In this document: positions 42,747 through 51,388 of the stretch, piece after piece | Position numbering within the stretch: position 1 is the stretch's first letter | Layout of the letters: each line of letters opens with the position of its first letter | NCBI GenBank assembly: GCA_042408875.1 | Contig: JBHOQS010000001.1 | Coordinates: 62,001-126,000, forward strand | Direction: 5' to 3' | DNA length: 64,000 nt | From: JBHOQS01 sp042408875 | GTDB taxonomy: Bacteria > Chloroflexota > UBA11872 > JBHOQS01 | Program-made: the position numbers and the translations under genes | Notes under the pieces: generated by a model | What the model was told of the DNA's origin: nothing | The model's database searches: none | Seen by the model: the letters and a program-made list of their open reading frames with translations, nothing else

Positions 42747-43511
42747 ATGCCATATCAAGCGCTTGTGCATCTGGAAAAGGCCGCTCTTTTTATCGATATG
42801 AGCAACCTCTTTTATGCGGCGAAGAAAATGAATATTCGAATAGACTACCGCCGCCTGCGTGATCGTCTGTCTGAAGGGAAAATTCTGCTCCGTGCCTTCG
42901 CCTATGCGGGAATCGACCCCCAGGAGTCTGAGCCCCCGGCGCATCTGACCTGGATGAAGCGCAACGGCTACAAAGTCGTGACCAAGCCGGTGCGGCGCTA
43001 TGAAGACGGCACAGTGAAGGCGAACCTGGATATCGAGCTGGCCATCGATATGCTGACCATCGCCGATCATGTCGACTGTATCATCCTGGTGAGCGGCGAT
43101 GGGGACTTTGTCCGGCTAGTCGAGGCCGTGCAATTCAAGGGGGTACGGGTCGAGGTGGTCGGCCTGGCCGAGATGACCGCTACCGCGCTGATCGAGGCCG
43201 CCGATCGCTTCATCGATCTCGCCGAGATCCAGCAGGATATCCAGATGGTGCAACGGTATGAGCCGAGAGGGCGTCATTTCGGAGAGCGGCCGTACGGGGC
43301 CGCGCCCGGCGGGAACCCCGGGGGTGTCGAGGAAGGCCGCCACCGGCCCCTGCCCCGCACGCTGCCGGGCGAGCGGCTCTCCGCGCTGGAACGCGAGCAT
43401 GCTGCCCCATATGGCGAGCGTCCTGTGCCGCTCGGATCACTGGTCGGCGGGAGGCCGCCGACCAGCGGTGACGAGGCGTCCCAACTGAGTGAGGACACCG
43501 CGCAGGGCTGA
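42747..43511 (+). CDS. NYN-domain (LabA/DUF88) protein
   Basis: A 254-residue protein. The N-terminal 165 residues form a NYN PIN-like nuclease domain: ALFIDMSNLFYAAKKM (Asp17, Asn20), NLDIELAIDML, and VSGDGDFVRLVEAVQFKGVRVEVVG, giving the cluster of acidic residues expected to bind Mg. The remainder, from about residue 170, is a low-complexity tail of Arg, Pro and Gly. Such proteins may process RNA, but most are uncharacterised. The ATG has GAGAGGAG 4 bases upstream and lies after an AT-rich, repeat-containing gap. Confidence 0.88.
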   Translation: MPYQALVHLEKAALFIDMSNLFYAAKKMNIRIDYRRLRDRLSEGKILLRAFAYAGIDPQESEPPAHLTWMKRNGYKVVTKPVRRYEDGTVKANLDIELAIDMLTIADHVDCIILVSGDGDFVRLVEAVQFKGVRVEVVGLAEMTATALIEAADRFIDLAEIQQDIQMVQRYEPRGRHFGERPYGAAPGGNPGGVEEGRHRPLPRTLPGERLSALEREHAAPYGERPVPLGSLVGGRPPTSGDEASQLSEDTAQG

Positions 43512-43697
43512 TACTATGCTAACGAAAAAGTAAATAAAAAGTGAATAAAGTGAATTAGTGAATTAAGGTAAAATAAAATGGCATAAGTCGTGGCTCTCTG
43601 CCGTGTACTCGTTCGATCATTCACGTAGGGGTCGAGGTGTAGGCTGCGCACTCGATGGTCGATGCTCTGAAGATGATCTGAAACAGGAGGTGCGAGC
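43512..43697. other. AT-rich intergenic block before the binding-protein gene
   Basis: Positions 43520-43580 consist mainly of drifted GTGAATAA and GTGAATTA units. The downstream gene's ribosome-binding site (AACAGGAGG) is at 43682-43690. No clear promoter pair was fixed. Confidence 0.5.
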
Positions 43698-44969
43698 ATG
43701 GAGGCGCGTTTCACCCGCCGGGTCTTCACCGGCGCGACAGGCATGGGCATACTCATTGCACTGGGCTCGGCCTGCCAGCCGGCGCCGCGTGGCGTCCCCG
43801 GCACAGGGCCTGCAGCCGACACGAGCCCGATTAAGATCGGCACGCTTTTCGACTATACCGGTGACCTGGCGAGTTACGGCGGGCCCATCCGCAACGGCAC
43901 TGAGCTGGCCGCAAAGCATATCAACGATGCTGGTGGCCTGCTGGGCGGCCGGAAGATCCAGCTCGTGCACAAGGACTCCCAGACCTCGCCCCAGCCGGCC
44001 GTCGAGGCCGCGCGGGCCCTGGTGAACGTGGACAAGGTACCGGCGATCGTTGGCTCGCTGGCCAGCAGCGTCACCCTGGCTGTTGCTGAGGCGGTCACCA
44101 TTCCCAATAAGGTCGTGCTCATCTCGCCTGCCTCGACGTCGCCGGCGCTCACCGCGCTGAATGACCAGGACTATGTCTTCCGCACTCCGCCATCCGATGC
44201 GCTGCAAGGGGTGATCCTGGCGAAGGTCGCCTGGGAGCAGGGCTTCCGCAAGGCTGCGGTCCTGTACGTGAACAACCCGTACGGGCAGGGCCTGAACAAC
44301 GTGTTCAAGCGTGAGTTCGAGCGGCGCGGCGGCCAGGTGACGGCCAGCGTGCCACATGAGCAGGTCCAGCCCTCGTACGAGGCGGAGCTCCGCCGGGCTG
44401 CTGAGGGCAAGCCGGATGTGCTGGTGTGCGTCAGCTACCCCGACAGCGCCAGCATTTACCTGCGCCAGGCCATCGAGGGCAAGTACTTCGAGAAGTTCCT
44501 TTTCACCGATGGGACGAAGGCCCCTGAGATTATCCAGAAGGTCGGTGCGCAGTACCTCAACGGCATGTACGGCACGGCACCGGGCTCGGTCGATACGGAG
44601 TGGAAGAAGATCTTCAATGAGGCCTACCGCAGCCAGTTTGGAGAGCTACCGCCGAAGCCGTATATTGCCGAGGCCTACGATGCTCTCGTGCTGATCGGCC
44701 TGGCGATCCAGAAGGCCGGCCGGGCGGACGGCACAGCCATTCGGGACAACCTCCGGTTTGTGGCCAACGAGCCCGGTGAGAAGGTCGGCCCCGGCCTGGA
44801 AGGCATCAAGAAGGCGCTGGATCTGTTGCGGCAGGGCCGGGACATTCATTACCAGGGCGCCTCCGGCATCGTTGGCTTCGATGACAAGGGCGACCCCACG
44901 ACCGGTGCCATCGAAGTGTGGAAGATCGAGGGCGGGCAGATCGTCACCGTGCGCACGGAGACGCTGTAG
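43698..44969 (+). CDS. livK: Branched-chain amino-acid type ABC substrate-binding lipoprotein
   Basis: A 423-residue exported protein. The signal has RRVFTGATGMGILIALG and a lipobox SAC with Cys26. The mature part is of the Leu/Ile/Val-binding class: IKIGTLFDYTGDLASYGGPI, AKHINDAGGLLGGRKIQLVHKD, DSQTSPQPAVEAARALV, and LYVNNPYGQGLNNVFKREFE. It lies opposite (convergent with) the permease and ATPase genes. The ligand could be branched-chain amino acids or another amide or urea; the sequence does not decide. Confidence 0.9.
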   Translation: MEARFTRRVFTGATGMGILIALGSACQPAPRGVPGTGPAADTSPIKIGTLFDYTGDLASYGGPIRNGTELAAKHINDAGGLLGGRKIQLVHKDSQTSPQPAVEAARALVNVDKVPAIVGSLASSVTLAVAEAVTIPNKVVLISPASTSPALTALNDQDYVFRTPPSDALQGVILAKVAWEQGFRKAAVLYVNNPYGQGLNNVFKREFERRGGQVTASVPHEQVQPSYEAELRRAAEGKPDVLVCVSYPDSASIYLRQAIEGKYFEKFLFTDGTKAPEIIQKVGAQYLNGMYGTAPGSVDTEWKKIFNEAYRSQFGELPPKPYIAEAYDALVLIGLAIQKAGRADGTAIRDNLRFVANEPGEKVGPGLEGIKKALDLLRQGRDIHYQGASGIVGFDDKGDPTTGAIEVWKIEGGQIVTVRTETL

Positions 44970-44981
44970 CGGCCTGCGCCG

Positions 44982-45007
44982 CTGGGGCGGGTACGGGCCC
45001 GCCCCAG
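44982..45007. terminator. Bidirectional terminator between livK and livM
   Basis: CTGGGGCGGG (44982-44991), a 6-base loop and CCCGCCCCAG (44998-45007) form a perfect 10-bp stem in the gap between the convergent genes. On the plus strand a CT-rich stretch follows (CTCTCTTTCTCG), with no long T-run. Confidence 0.7.
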
Positions 45008-45042
45008 CTCTCTTTCTCGTGATGCCTTGACGCGAACTGGCC

Positions 45043-46008
45043 TTATTCCACAAACCGTGAGACGCGGCGCTCCTCGCCCAGGATGCCGCGCGGGCGCCAG
45101 AGCAGCACCGCCAGCACCGCCAGCCCGATCAGCAGGTAACGCAGGTAGAACGCCTGGGTGACCAGCGGGCCCGGCAGCGGCAGCGTAGTCGTCAGGATGT
45201 CGCTGGCCGACCACAGCGCCCACACCAGAAACGCCCCCAGCACGGCCCCGCGGTTGCTGCCGGACCCCCCGAGCAAGAGCATAACCCAGATAAGGAAGGT
45301 GCCGAAGAACGGGCTGAACGTGTCCGGCGTGATCGCCCGCACGTAGTGGGCGTAGAGCGCGCCAGCTACGCCCATCAGCGCGCTGCCCAGCACGAAGGCC
45401 TGAAGCTTAAAGCGCGCCACAGATTTGCCGACCGCAGCCACCAGCATCTCGTCCTCGCTCATCACCCGCAGCACTCGTCCCCAGGGCGAGCGCACGATCC
45501 GCTCGATCGCCAGATACACGGCAATCAGCACGATCAGCACAAGCGTGAGATATACGTACCCGTATTCCGACGGTGGCACGATACCCTCGAACGGCTGGGT
45601 GATACCCACCAGGCCGCGCGAGCCGTTGGCGATCCAGTTCTCGTTGAGCAGGATGAGCCGCAGGATCTCCGCCACACCAATGGTGGCAATGGCGAGGTAG
45701 TCACCACGTAGGCGCACGGTCGGCAGGCCCAGCAGCAGCGCCAGGAACGCGCCGGCCAGGGCCGCGCCAGCGATGCCCGCTACGAAGGGCAGGCTTAAGC
45801 CGCCGATGTACTGGACATACTCTGTCGTTGCCGGCGGCTGCGTGAGCAAGGCCGAGGTGTACGCGCCCACCAGGAAAAATCCAGCGATGCCGATGTTGAA
45901 GAGTCCGCTATAGCCCCAGTGGAGGTTGAGTCCTAGGGCGAAGAGCGCATAGATCGCGCTGGTCGTGGCCAGCCCAACGAGATAAGGCAGCAGACCAGTC
46001 AGATCCAT
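45043..46008 (-). CDS. livM: Branched-chain amino-acid ABC permease, LivM type
   Basis: A 321-residue membrane permease with about ten hydrophobic segments. It shows LNLHWGYSGLFNIGIAGFFLVGAY and GLPTVRLRGDYLAIATIGVAEILRL, the LivM signatures, and ends in LLWRPRGILGE. It pairs with the LivH-type subunit encoded 44 bp upstream on the same strand. Confidence 0.94.
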   Translation of the reverse strand: MDLTGLLPYLVGLATTSAIYALFALGLNLHWGYSGLFNIGIAGFFLVGAYTSALLTQPPATTEYVQYIGGLSLPFVAGIAGAALAGAFLALLLGLPTVRLRGDYLAIATIGVAEILRLILLNENWIANGSRGLVGITQPFEGIVPPSEYGYVYLTLVLIVLIAVYLAIERIVRSPWGRVLRVMSEDEMLVAAVGKSVARFKLQAFVLGSALMGVAGALYAHYVRAITPDTFSPFFGTFLIWVMLLLGGSGSNRGAVLGAFLVWALWSASDILTTTLPLPGPLVTQAFYLRYLLIGLAVLAVLLWRPRGILGEERRVSRFVE

Positions 46009-46052
46009 CGCACTCCACCTCGCTCTCGTGGATCGCTAGAGGCGGGGTCCTG

Positions 46053-46958
46053 TTACTCCCTGGCGAACAGTCCCTGCGGCCGCACTAGCAGGATGAGGAT
46101 CAGTACAGCCAGAGCGACACCCGGCTTGTACCCAGGCGAGATCCACAGGGTCGAGACCTGCTGGACGATCCCGACGACCATCGAGCCGGCAAGAGCGCCG
46201 TAGATGTTGCCGATGCCGCCCAGGATAGTGGCGGCGAAAAAGGCGAGCAAGAAGTTCCAGCCCATTACCGGCTGGAGTTGGGATTGCACCCCGTACAGCA
46301 CGCCGCCGATGGTCAGCAGCCCGGCGCCGATGGCCCAGGTCCACCGGATGACCCGCGCCGCATCGATGCCGCTGATCCGCGCCAGCTCGGGATTATCAGC
46401 GGTAGCGCGCATCGCCCGGCCGATTTTCGTGCACTCCAGGAACAGATACAGCGCTACGACGATCACGCCTACGACAGCCAGCGAGAAGAGTTCATCCGGC
46501 TTGATGCGCGCCCCGAATGGCAGCTGGATCGCCTGCTGTAACGCGACAGAGTAGCGCAGCGGCTGCGGGCCCCACAGCATATACACGATACTGCGCACAA
46601 TAATGGCGATCGCTAGCGAGGCGAAGGCAATGAGCGTGACGTCACTGCTGCGCTGGCGCATCGGCGCATACACCCCGGCATCGAGCAACCAGACCAGCAG
46701 CGTGATGATCGCCGCAGCGAGGGCAGTGGCCAGGATAAGGCCCGGCCCGATCGACAGCGGGCGCAACGGCACGTCGCGCAGACCCAGCCATGCCAGCGGG
46801 CCGGTCAGCAGAGCCAGCGCCAGGTACGCTCCGAGCGTCATCAAGTCGCCGTGGGCGAAGTGGCCGAAGCGCAGGATAGCGTAGAACAGGGACAGGCCCA
46901 CCGCGCCCAGCGCAATGATCCCTCCAAGGACAATGCCCAGCACCAGCGCTTCTACCAT
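46053..46958 (-). CDS. livH: Branched-chain amino-acid ABC permease, LivH type
   Basis: A 301-residue membrane permease with about eight hydrophobic segments. The onset LGIVLGGIIALGAVGLSLFY and the loop RFGHFAHGDLMTLGAYLAL are characteristic of LivH. It ends LVRPQGLFARE. The gene is preceded by an AT-rich 162-bp gap that may carry a separate promoter from livGF. Confidence 0.94.
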   Translation of the reverse strand: MVEALVLGIVLGGIIALGAVGLSLFYAILRFGHFAHGDLMTLGAYLALALLTGPLAWLGLRDVPLRPLSIGPGLILATALAAAIITLLVWLLDAGVYAPMRQRSSDVTLIAFASLAIAIIVRSIVYMLWGPQPLRYSVALQQAIQLPFGARIKPDELFSLAVVGVIVVALYLFLECTKIGRAMRATADNPELARISGIDAARVIRWTWAIGAGLLTIGGVLYGVQSQLQPVMGWNFLLAFFAATILGGIGNIYGALAGSMVVGIVQQVSTLWISPGYKPGVALAVLILILLVRPQGLFARE

Positions 46959-47120
46959 CGGACCTCTCCGTATCTTTTTGTATCTTTGTATTTTTTTCTT
47001 CTCTATATTTTATACTTCTTACTTCTTTACACTACTTAACTTAATCGTTTTCCTCGGCACGAGCTTCGTTTCCAGCAAGCAGAAACACTGGCGGCGTATC
47101 CTGGACGCTAGTAGCAATGG
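46959..47120. other. AT-rich gap between livF and livH
   Basis: Positions 46970-47045 are pyrimidine-rich on the plus strand, with drifted TATCTTTTTG, TATTTTTTTC and TACTTCTTAC units. On the minus strand this gives AAGATAC/AAGAAGT repeats and a TATAAAAT element, just upstream of livH. It interrupts an otherwise compact operon and may hold a second promoter. Confidence 0.5.
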
Positions 47121-47864
47121 TCAGGCCTGTTCGGCACCTTCCGAGGCCGCGGCCGGCTCGGCGATACCCAGGTAGAGGCGGCCGACGGCCTCATCCGCCA
47201 GCAAGGCCGCGCCAGTCCCCTCGAGCTGGTTGCGCCCACCGGCCAGCACATAGCCCCGGTGAGCCAGCCGGAGCGCGGCGACGGCGTTCTGCTCCACCAT
47301 CAGGACTGCCACGCCGGCCTGGTTAATGGCGCGGATGCGGTCAAAGACGGCCTCGACCAGGGCCGGCGCCAGGGCAGCAGAGGGTTCATCGAGCAGGAGC
47401 AGCACCGGGTCGAGCATCAGGGCGCGCGCCAGCGCCAGCATCTGCCGCTCACCGCCGGAGAGCTTGCTCGCGCGCACGTGGCGCCGCGCAGCGAGCTGCG
47501 GAAATAGCGCATAGAGCTGCTCCATCCGCTCGCGCACCCCGCGCTTGAGGAGGTAGCCGCCCATCTGTAAGTTCTCCTCCACTGTGAGGGAGGAGAAGAC
47601 ATTGCGAGCCTGCGGCATGTAGGCCAGGCCGCGCCGCACCAGGAGCTCTGGCGGCAGGCCAGTGATGTCCTCGTCCTGGAACAGCACGTGGCCGGCCTCT
47701 GGCTTGAGCAATCCGAAGATCGCCTTGAGCAGTGTGGACTTGCCGGCCCCGTTAGGCCCGATGAGGGCGACAATCTCGCCCCGTTCGACATGCAGGGACA
47801 CGCCCTGCACGACGGGCGCGCCGCCATAGCCCACGACGAGCTGCTGCACGGCCAGGAGGCTCAT
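47121..47864 (-). CDS. livF: Branched-chain amino-acid ABC ATPase, LivF type
   Basis: A 247-residue ATPase with Walker A GPNGAGKST (residues 37-45), signature LSGGERQMLALARAL, Walker B LLLLDEPSAALAP and a switch histidine after VEQNA. The phrase VVGYGGAPVVQGVSLHVERGE starts it, typical of LivF. Its start overlaps the livG stop by 4 bp. It powers import by the LivH/LivM pore. Confidence 0.94.
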   Translation of the reverse strand: MSLLAVQQLVVGYGGAPVVQGVSLHVERGEIVALIGPNGAGKSTLLKAIFGLLKPEAGHVLFQDEDITGLPPELLVRRGLAYMPQARNVFSSLTVEENLQMGGYLLKRGVRERMEQLYALFPQLAARRHVRASKLSGGERQMLALARALMLDPVLLLLDEPSAALAPALVEAVFDRIRAINQAGVAVLMVEQNAVAALRLAHRGYVLAGGRNQLEGTGAALLADEAVGRLYLGIAEPAAASEGAEQA

Positions 47865-48733
47865 CGCGGCTGTCCTCCCAGGTAGGACGCCAGGACGGCG
47901 GGATGGCGCAGCACCTCGGCCGGTGGACCCTCGGCGATGGTCTGGCCGCTACTGAGCACGTAGACGTGATCGCACAGCCGAACGATCAGGTCCATGTCGT
48001 GCTCGATGATCAGAAAGGTCACCCCACGCTCTGCCCGCAGCGTCTGGATCGCCCCGGTCAAGCGGCGCATCAGCGCCGGGTTCACGCCAGCGCCCGGCTC
48101 ATCGAGCAGCACCAGCGAGGCATGGAGCATCAGCGTGCGTGCGAGCTCGAGCAGCTTCTTCTGGCCAACGGACAGCTCGGAGACAAACGAGGCGGCCAGG
48201 TGTTCGAGTTCGACGAAGCGCAACACCTCGCGCGCTCGCCCGGCGATCTCACGTTCCTGTGCGCGCACGCGTCCAGGCATGAGCAGGGGCGCCCAGGGCT
48301 GCTCACCGAGCTGGTTCGGCGCAGCCAGCATGAGCGCTTCCAGCACAGTCGTGCGCTGAAGCTCACGCGGCACCTGGAAGGTCCTGGCGATGCCGCAGCG
48401 CACGATCTCATGGGGTGGGAGCCCGTCGATGCGCCGGCCCCGGAAGACGATGCGCCCGGCGTCGGGTCGCTGGAAGCCGGTGATCAGATCAAACAGTGTG
48501 CTCTTGCCGGCGCCATTTGGGCCAATAATCCCCGTAATCGAGTGCTCCGCCACGCGGAGCGAGCAGCCATCCACCGCGCGAATGCCGCCCAGGATCCGCG
48601 TGACCGACTCGACCTCCAGCAGCAACGTTCCGGCTCGCCCGCCCTCGATCAGGCGCTCCCGTTGTGCGATCCCCGGGGACGGAGTGCTCGTGGCCTGGCG
48701 GTGTCCGTTATTCAGCATCGCAGGCACCCGCAT
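47861..48733 (-). CDS. livG: Branched-chain amino-acid ABC ATPase, LivG type
   Basis: A 290-residue ATPase with Walker A GPNGAGKST, signature LSVGQKKLLELARTL and Walker B LVLLDEPGAGVNP, plus the LivG-type internal loop with long insertion (ARTFQVPRELQRTTVLEALM). The N-terminal 37 residues before LLEVESVTRILGG are not typical; the true start could be nearer that segment. It couples to livF by a 4-bp overlap. Confidence 0.92.
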   Translation of the reverse strand: MRVPAMLNNGHRQATSTPSPGIAQRERLIEGGRAGTLLLEVESVTRILGGIRAVDGCSLRVAEHSITGIIGPNGAGKSTLFDLITGFQRPDAGRIVFRGRRIDGLPPHEIVRCGIARTFQVPRELQRTTVLEALMLAAPNQLGEQPWAPLLMPGRVRAQEREIAGRAREVLRFVELEHLAASFVSELSVGQKKLLELARTLMLHASLVLLDEPGAGVNPALMRRLTGAIQTLRAERGVTFLIIEHDMDLIVRLCDHVYVLSSGQTIAEGPPAEVLRHPAVLASYLGGQPR

Positions 48734-48855
48734 GCCCAGCTGGGACTACAGCAGGAAGCACCTTCCAGCAGGACAGTCGCCATATCCTGCCCAGGCATTA
48801 TCCTACCTAGGCAGCGGCGTGCCAAACGGGCTTCGAACAGGGTCCCGCGCTGCGC

Positions 48856-48861
48856 TATACT
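48856..48861 (+). promoter_or_regulatory. -10 element upstream of the metallophosphoesterase
   Basis: TATACT would start transcription near 48868, downstream of a TTG that opens the frame at 48862 and upstream of the GTG at 48889. This supports the GTG as the start. A TTCGAA at 48832-48837 could be a poor -35 box (spacing 18). Confidence 0.35.
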
Positions 48862-48888
48862 TTGGGCAAAGGCATTCCGGAGCCCACG

Positions 48889-49638
48889 GTGAATATCCTA
48901 GTTGTCGCAGATACACGCGAGCGCGCCCTGTATGAATTCTACTCGTCTGAGCGCTGGGCGCGTGAGCGCATCGAGCTGATCCTGGCATGTGGGGACCTGG
49001 ATCCCGGCTATCTAGACTTCCTTGTGTCTGCGTTTAACGTGCCGCTGTATTATGTGCGCGGCAACCACGACCTCGCCTACACCGACACGCCACCGGCCGG
49101 CGCGGAATCGCTGCACCGGCGGTTGGTGGTGCATCGCGGTCTCCGGTTGCTCGGCTTCGACGGCTCCATGCGCTATAGCGGCGGGCCGGCACAATATACC
49201 GAATGGCAAATGGCCTTGTTCGTCTGGTGGTCGGAGTGGGCGATTCGTCGCCACGGCGGTGTCGATATCGTCATCGCCCACAGCCCGCCGCGTTTCTGCC
49301 CGAACCCGCCCAGCCGCTGCTGCTGCTTTCGTCCTGCCCGGCAGGCCACTGGGCAGCCCCTCGGCGCGTTTGGCTGCGCCTGCCCGCGGCAGCCGCACCA
49401 GCGCTGCTGGGACGCGCCAGACCTGGCGCACCGTGGCTTTGCCGCATTTCGCCGCCTGATCCTCCGCTGGCAACCGGCCTACTTCGTGCACGGACACACC
49501 CACCTCGGTTATGGTCAGCGACCGCGCGAGATCATGATCGGCAGGACTCGCGTAGTAGACGCGTACGGGTACTATGTGTTACACTGGCCGCCGGCATCGG
49601 TCCCTCAGGCGCCCACGGCACACTCTTCAGGAGCATAG
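48889..49638 (+). CDS. Metallophosphoesterase with Cys-rich insertion
   Basis: A 249-residue calcineurin-type phosphoesterase. Metal-binding motifs are VVADTRER (DxR in place of DxH), GDLDPGYLDFL, VRGNHD, IAHSPP and HGHTHLGYG. Between IAHSPP and DAPDLAHRGF, which are adjacent in homologues I know, lies an insertion of about 40 residues with seven cysteines in CCC, CAC and single positions. This could be a metal-binding or disulfide loop. The start is the GTG at 48889 with GGAG 7 bases upstream. Substrate unknown; SGNH hydrolase gene follows after 3 bp. Confidence 0.8.
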   Translation: MNILVVADTRERALYEFYSSERWARERIELILACGDLDPGYLDFLVSAFNVPLYYVRGNHDLAYTDTPPAGAESLHRRLVVHRGLRLLGFDGSMRYSGGPAQYTEWQMALFVWWSEWAIRRHGGVDIVIAHSPPRFCPNPPSRCCCFRPARQATGQPLGAFGCACPRQPHQRCWDAPDLAHRGFAAFRRLILRWQPAYFVHGHTHLGYGQRPREIMIGRTRVVDAYGYYVLHWPPASVPQAPTAHSSGA

Positions 49639-49641
49639 CGC

Positions 49642-50286
49642 ATGCCGTCACCGGTCTTTCAGCCCGGCCAGAAGCTCGTCTTCATCGGGGACAGCATCAC
49701 TGACGCCGGGCGGCGCACCGAAGCGTACGCACCCTACGGCCGTGGATACGTGTTCTTCGTGTACAGCTTCCTGCACGCGCGGTATCCGGAGCTCGCACTC
49801 ACCGTCGTCAATCAGGGCATTGGCGGAAACACCATACGCGACCTTCAGGCGCGCTGGGAGCACGATGTCATCGCCGAGCAGCCCGACTGGCTCGCTGTGA
49901 AGATCGGCATCAACGATGTGTGGCGCCGGGTCACCGGACGCTTGGACGAAGCGGTCCCGCTTGACGAATATGTGACCACCTACCGTGCGCTCCTGGAGGA
50001 AACCCGCCGGCGCACCGCGGCACGCCTCATCCTGATGGAGCCGTATGTGATTGAGCCGGACCGTGCCGACCCCTTCCGCAGCCTGATGGATCACTATGTC
50101 GAGGCTGTCGATGGGCTGGCCGGGGCGTTCGATGCCATTCTAGTGCGCACACAAGCCGCCTTCGACGAGGCCCTGGCGAAACAGCCAGCGTCGTTCTGGG
50201 CTTCCGACCGCGTGCATCCCGGCGGCCCCGGCCACGCGGTGATCGCCCGCGCCTTCCTGCGGGCGGTGGGCTACGGGGATGTGTGA
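49642..50286 (+). CDS. SGNH/GDSL-family hydrolase
   Basis: A 214-residue serine esterase. The four SGNH blocks are present: FIGDSITDAGRR (block I Ser), NQGIGGNTIRDL (Gly), VKIGINDVWRR (Asn) and SDRVHPGGPGH (Asp and His). No signal peptide is seen, so the enzyme is probably cytoplasmic. Related proteins deacetylate sugars or cleave lipid esters. It starts 3 bp after the metallophosphoesterase, so the two are very probably co-transcribed. Confidence 0.92.
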   Translation: MPSPVFQPGQKLVFIGDSITDAGRRTEAYAPYGRGYVFFVYSFLHARYPELALTVVNQGIGGNTIRDLQARWEHDVIAEQPDWLAVKIGINDVWRRVTGRLDEAVPLDEYVTTYRALLEETRRRTAARLILMEPYVIEPDRADPFRSLMDHYVEAVDGLAGAFDAILVRTQAAFDEALAKQPASFWASDRVHPGGPGHAVIARAFLRAVGYGDV

Positions 50287-50340
50287 CCCGCGGGACGGCC
50301 ACGCGGTCGCCCCGCTGCACTCGACTCGGGCTGATTGGCC

Positions 50341-51117
50341 CTATCGCACATCGTAGGTGACGTGGACGCGCACCGCCACCGTGAGCTCACCTGCTGCGAT
50401 CCCGTCAACGCTGCCGCCCAGGCCCCCTCCGCCGAGAGGGCGGGGCGGGCCTACAGGCTCCTCGACAACCGCACGCACACCGGTGACGGTCAGACCGGCA
50501 GCGGCCGCCACAGCCTCGGCCTTGGGCCGCGCATTGCTCAGGGCAGCTTGGAGCGCCTGCCGACGCAGAGCGCTGTCCTCACGCAGGCCGTAGCTGATGC
50601 CATGCACAGACGAAATGCCTGCCTGGAGCGCTGCGTTCAGCCAGGCATTGAGCTTCCGTGGGTCATCCACTTGTAAGGTGACCGTGGCGTTGCCCTGGTA
50701 GGCGGTGATCGCTCCCGGCTCTGACGACCCGTTCCTAGGCGGCGCTTGGATCGGGAAGACCCCCAGACCACTCGTTTGTAGGTCACGTTCCGGCACGCCG
50801 CGGTCACGCAGGAGCTGCACCAGATGCGCCATGGCTTCCTGGGTCTGGAACAGCGCTTCGGCCGGCGACTTCGCTGTGGTCTGAATACCGAATCGCACGG
50901 TAAAGATGTCCGGCTCGGCGCTGGCCACGCCGTCGCCCAGCACTGTAATGCCAGTTCGTTGCACGTCGGTAGCCCCCTGGGACTGGATTGGCGGCGCAGC
51001 GCCGCCGGCGCGTAGCGCGCCGGGGTCCAGCCAGACAATCCCCACCAGCGTCACGGCTGTTACTGCGAGTGCTCCGGCGACAAGGCGCGCACGATGAGAC
51101 AGGGAATGCATCAACAT
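50341..51117 (-). CDS. SIMPL-domain (DUF541) exported protein
   Basis: A 258-residue protein with an N-terminal membrane or signal segment at about residues 10-28, then the SIMPL domain: GITVLGDGVASAEPDIFTVRFG, ALFQTQEAMAHLVQLLRDRGVP, DLQTSGLGVFPIQ and ALQAALSNARPKAEAVAAAAG. Such proteins form large oligomers at the envelope of unknown function. It is transcribed away from nearby genes. Confidence 0.9.
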   Translation of the reverse strand: MLMHSLSHRARLVAGALAVTAVTLVGIVWLDPGALRAGGAAPPIQSQGATDVQRTGITVLGDGVASAEPDIFTVRFGIQTTAKSPAEALFQTQEAMAHLVQLLRDRGVPERDLQTSGLGVFPIQAPPRNGSSEPGAITAYQGNATVTLQVDDPRKLNAWLNAALQAGISSVHGISYGLREDSALRRQALQAALSNARPKAEAVAAAAGLTVTGVRAVVEEPVGPPRPLGGGGLGGSVDGIAAGELTVAVRVHVTYDVR

Positions 51118-51388
51118 TCTTCCCCCCTCCTGACAGCAAGCTAGGCCGGGTTCGCAGGACCGGGCAGCCCTACATGAGGGCTCCTACGTACCGCTGACCT
51201 ACCTGGCACTTGGCCTGATGTGCCCAGCAGATGCTTGGTAGCGACATCTGCCTTCGTCACCAGGTCTTTCGGGTGGAGTCTCACATGGCGGAACGGATCG
51301 GGGAATAGGCGGAAGTCCAGTCTCCCATCTGGCCGGCAGGCCAGGCCACGCTCACAGCGTTGGCAAGCCTGCACAAGTTCCCTGGGCG
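51118..51388. other. Intergenic region between SIMPL and Nudix genes
   Basis: This 271-bp stretch shows no gene on either strand with family features, no terminator and no clear repeat. Confidence 0.4.
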
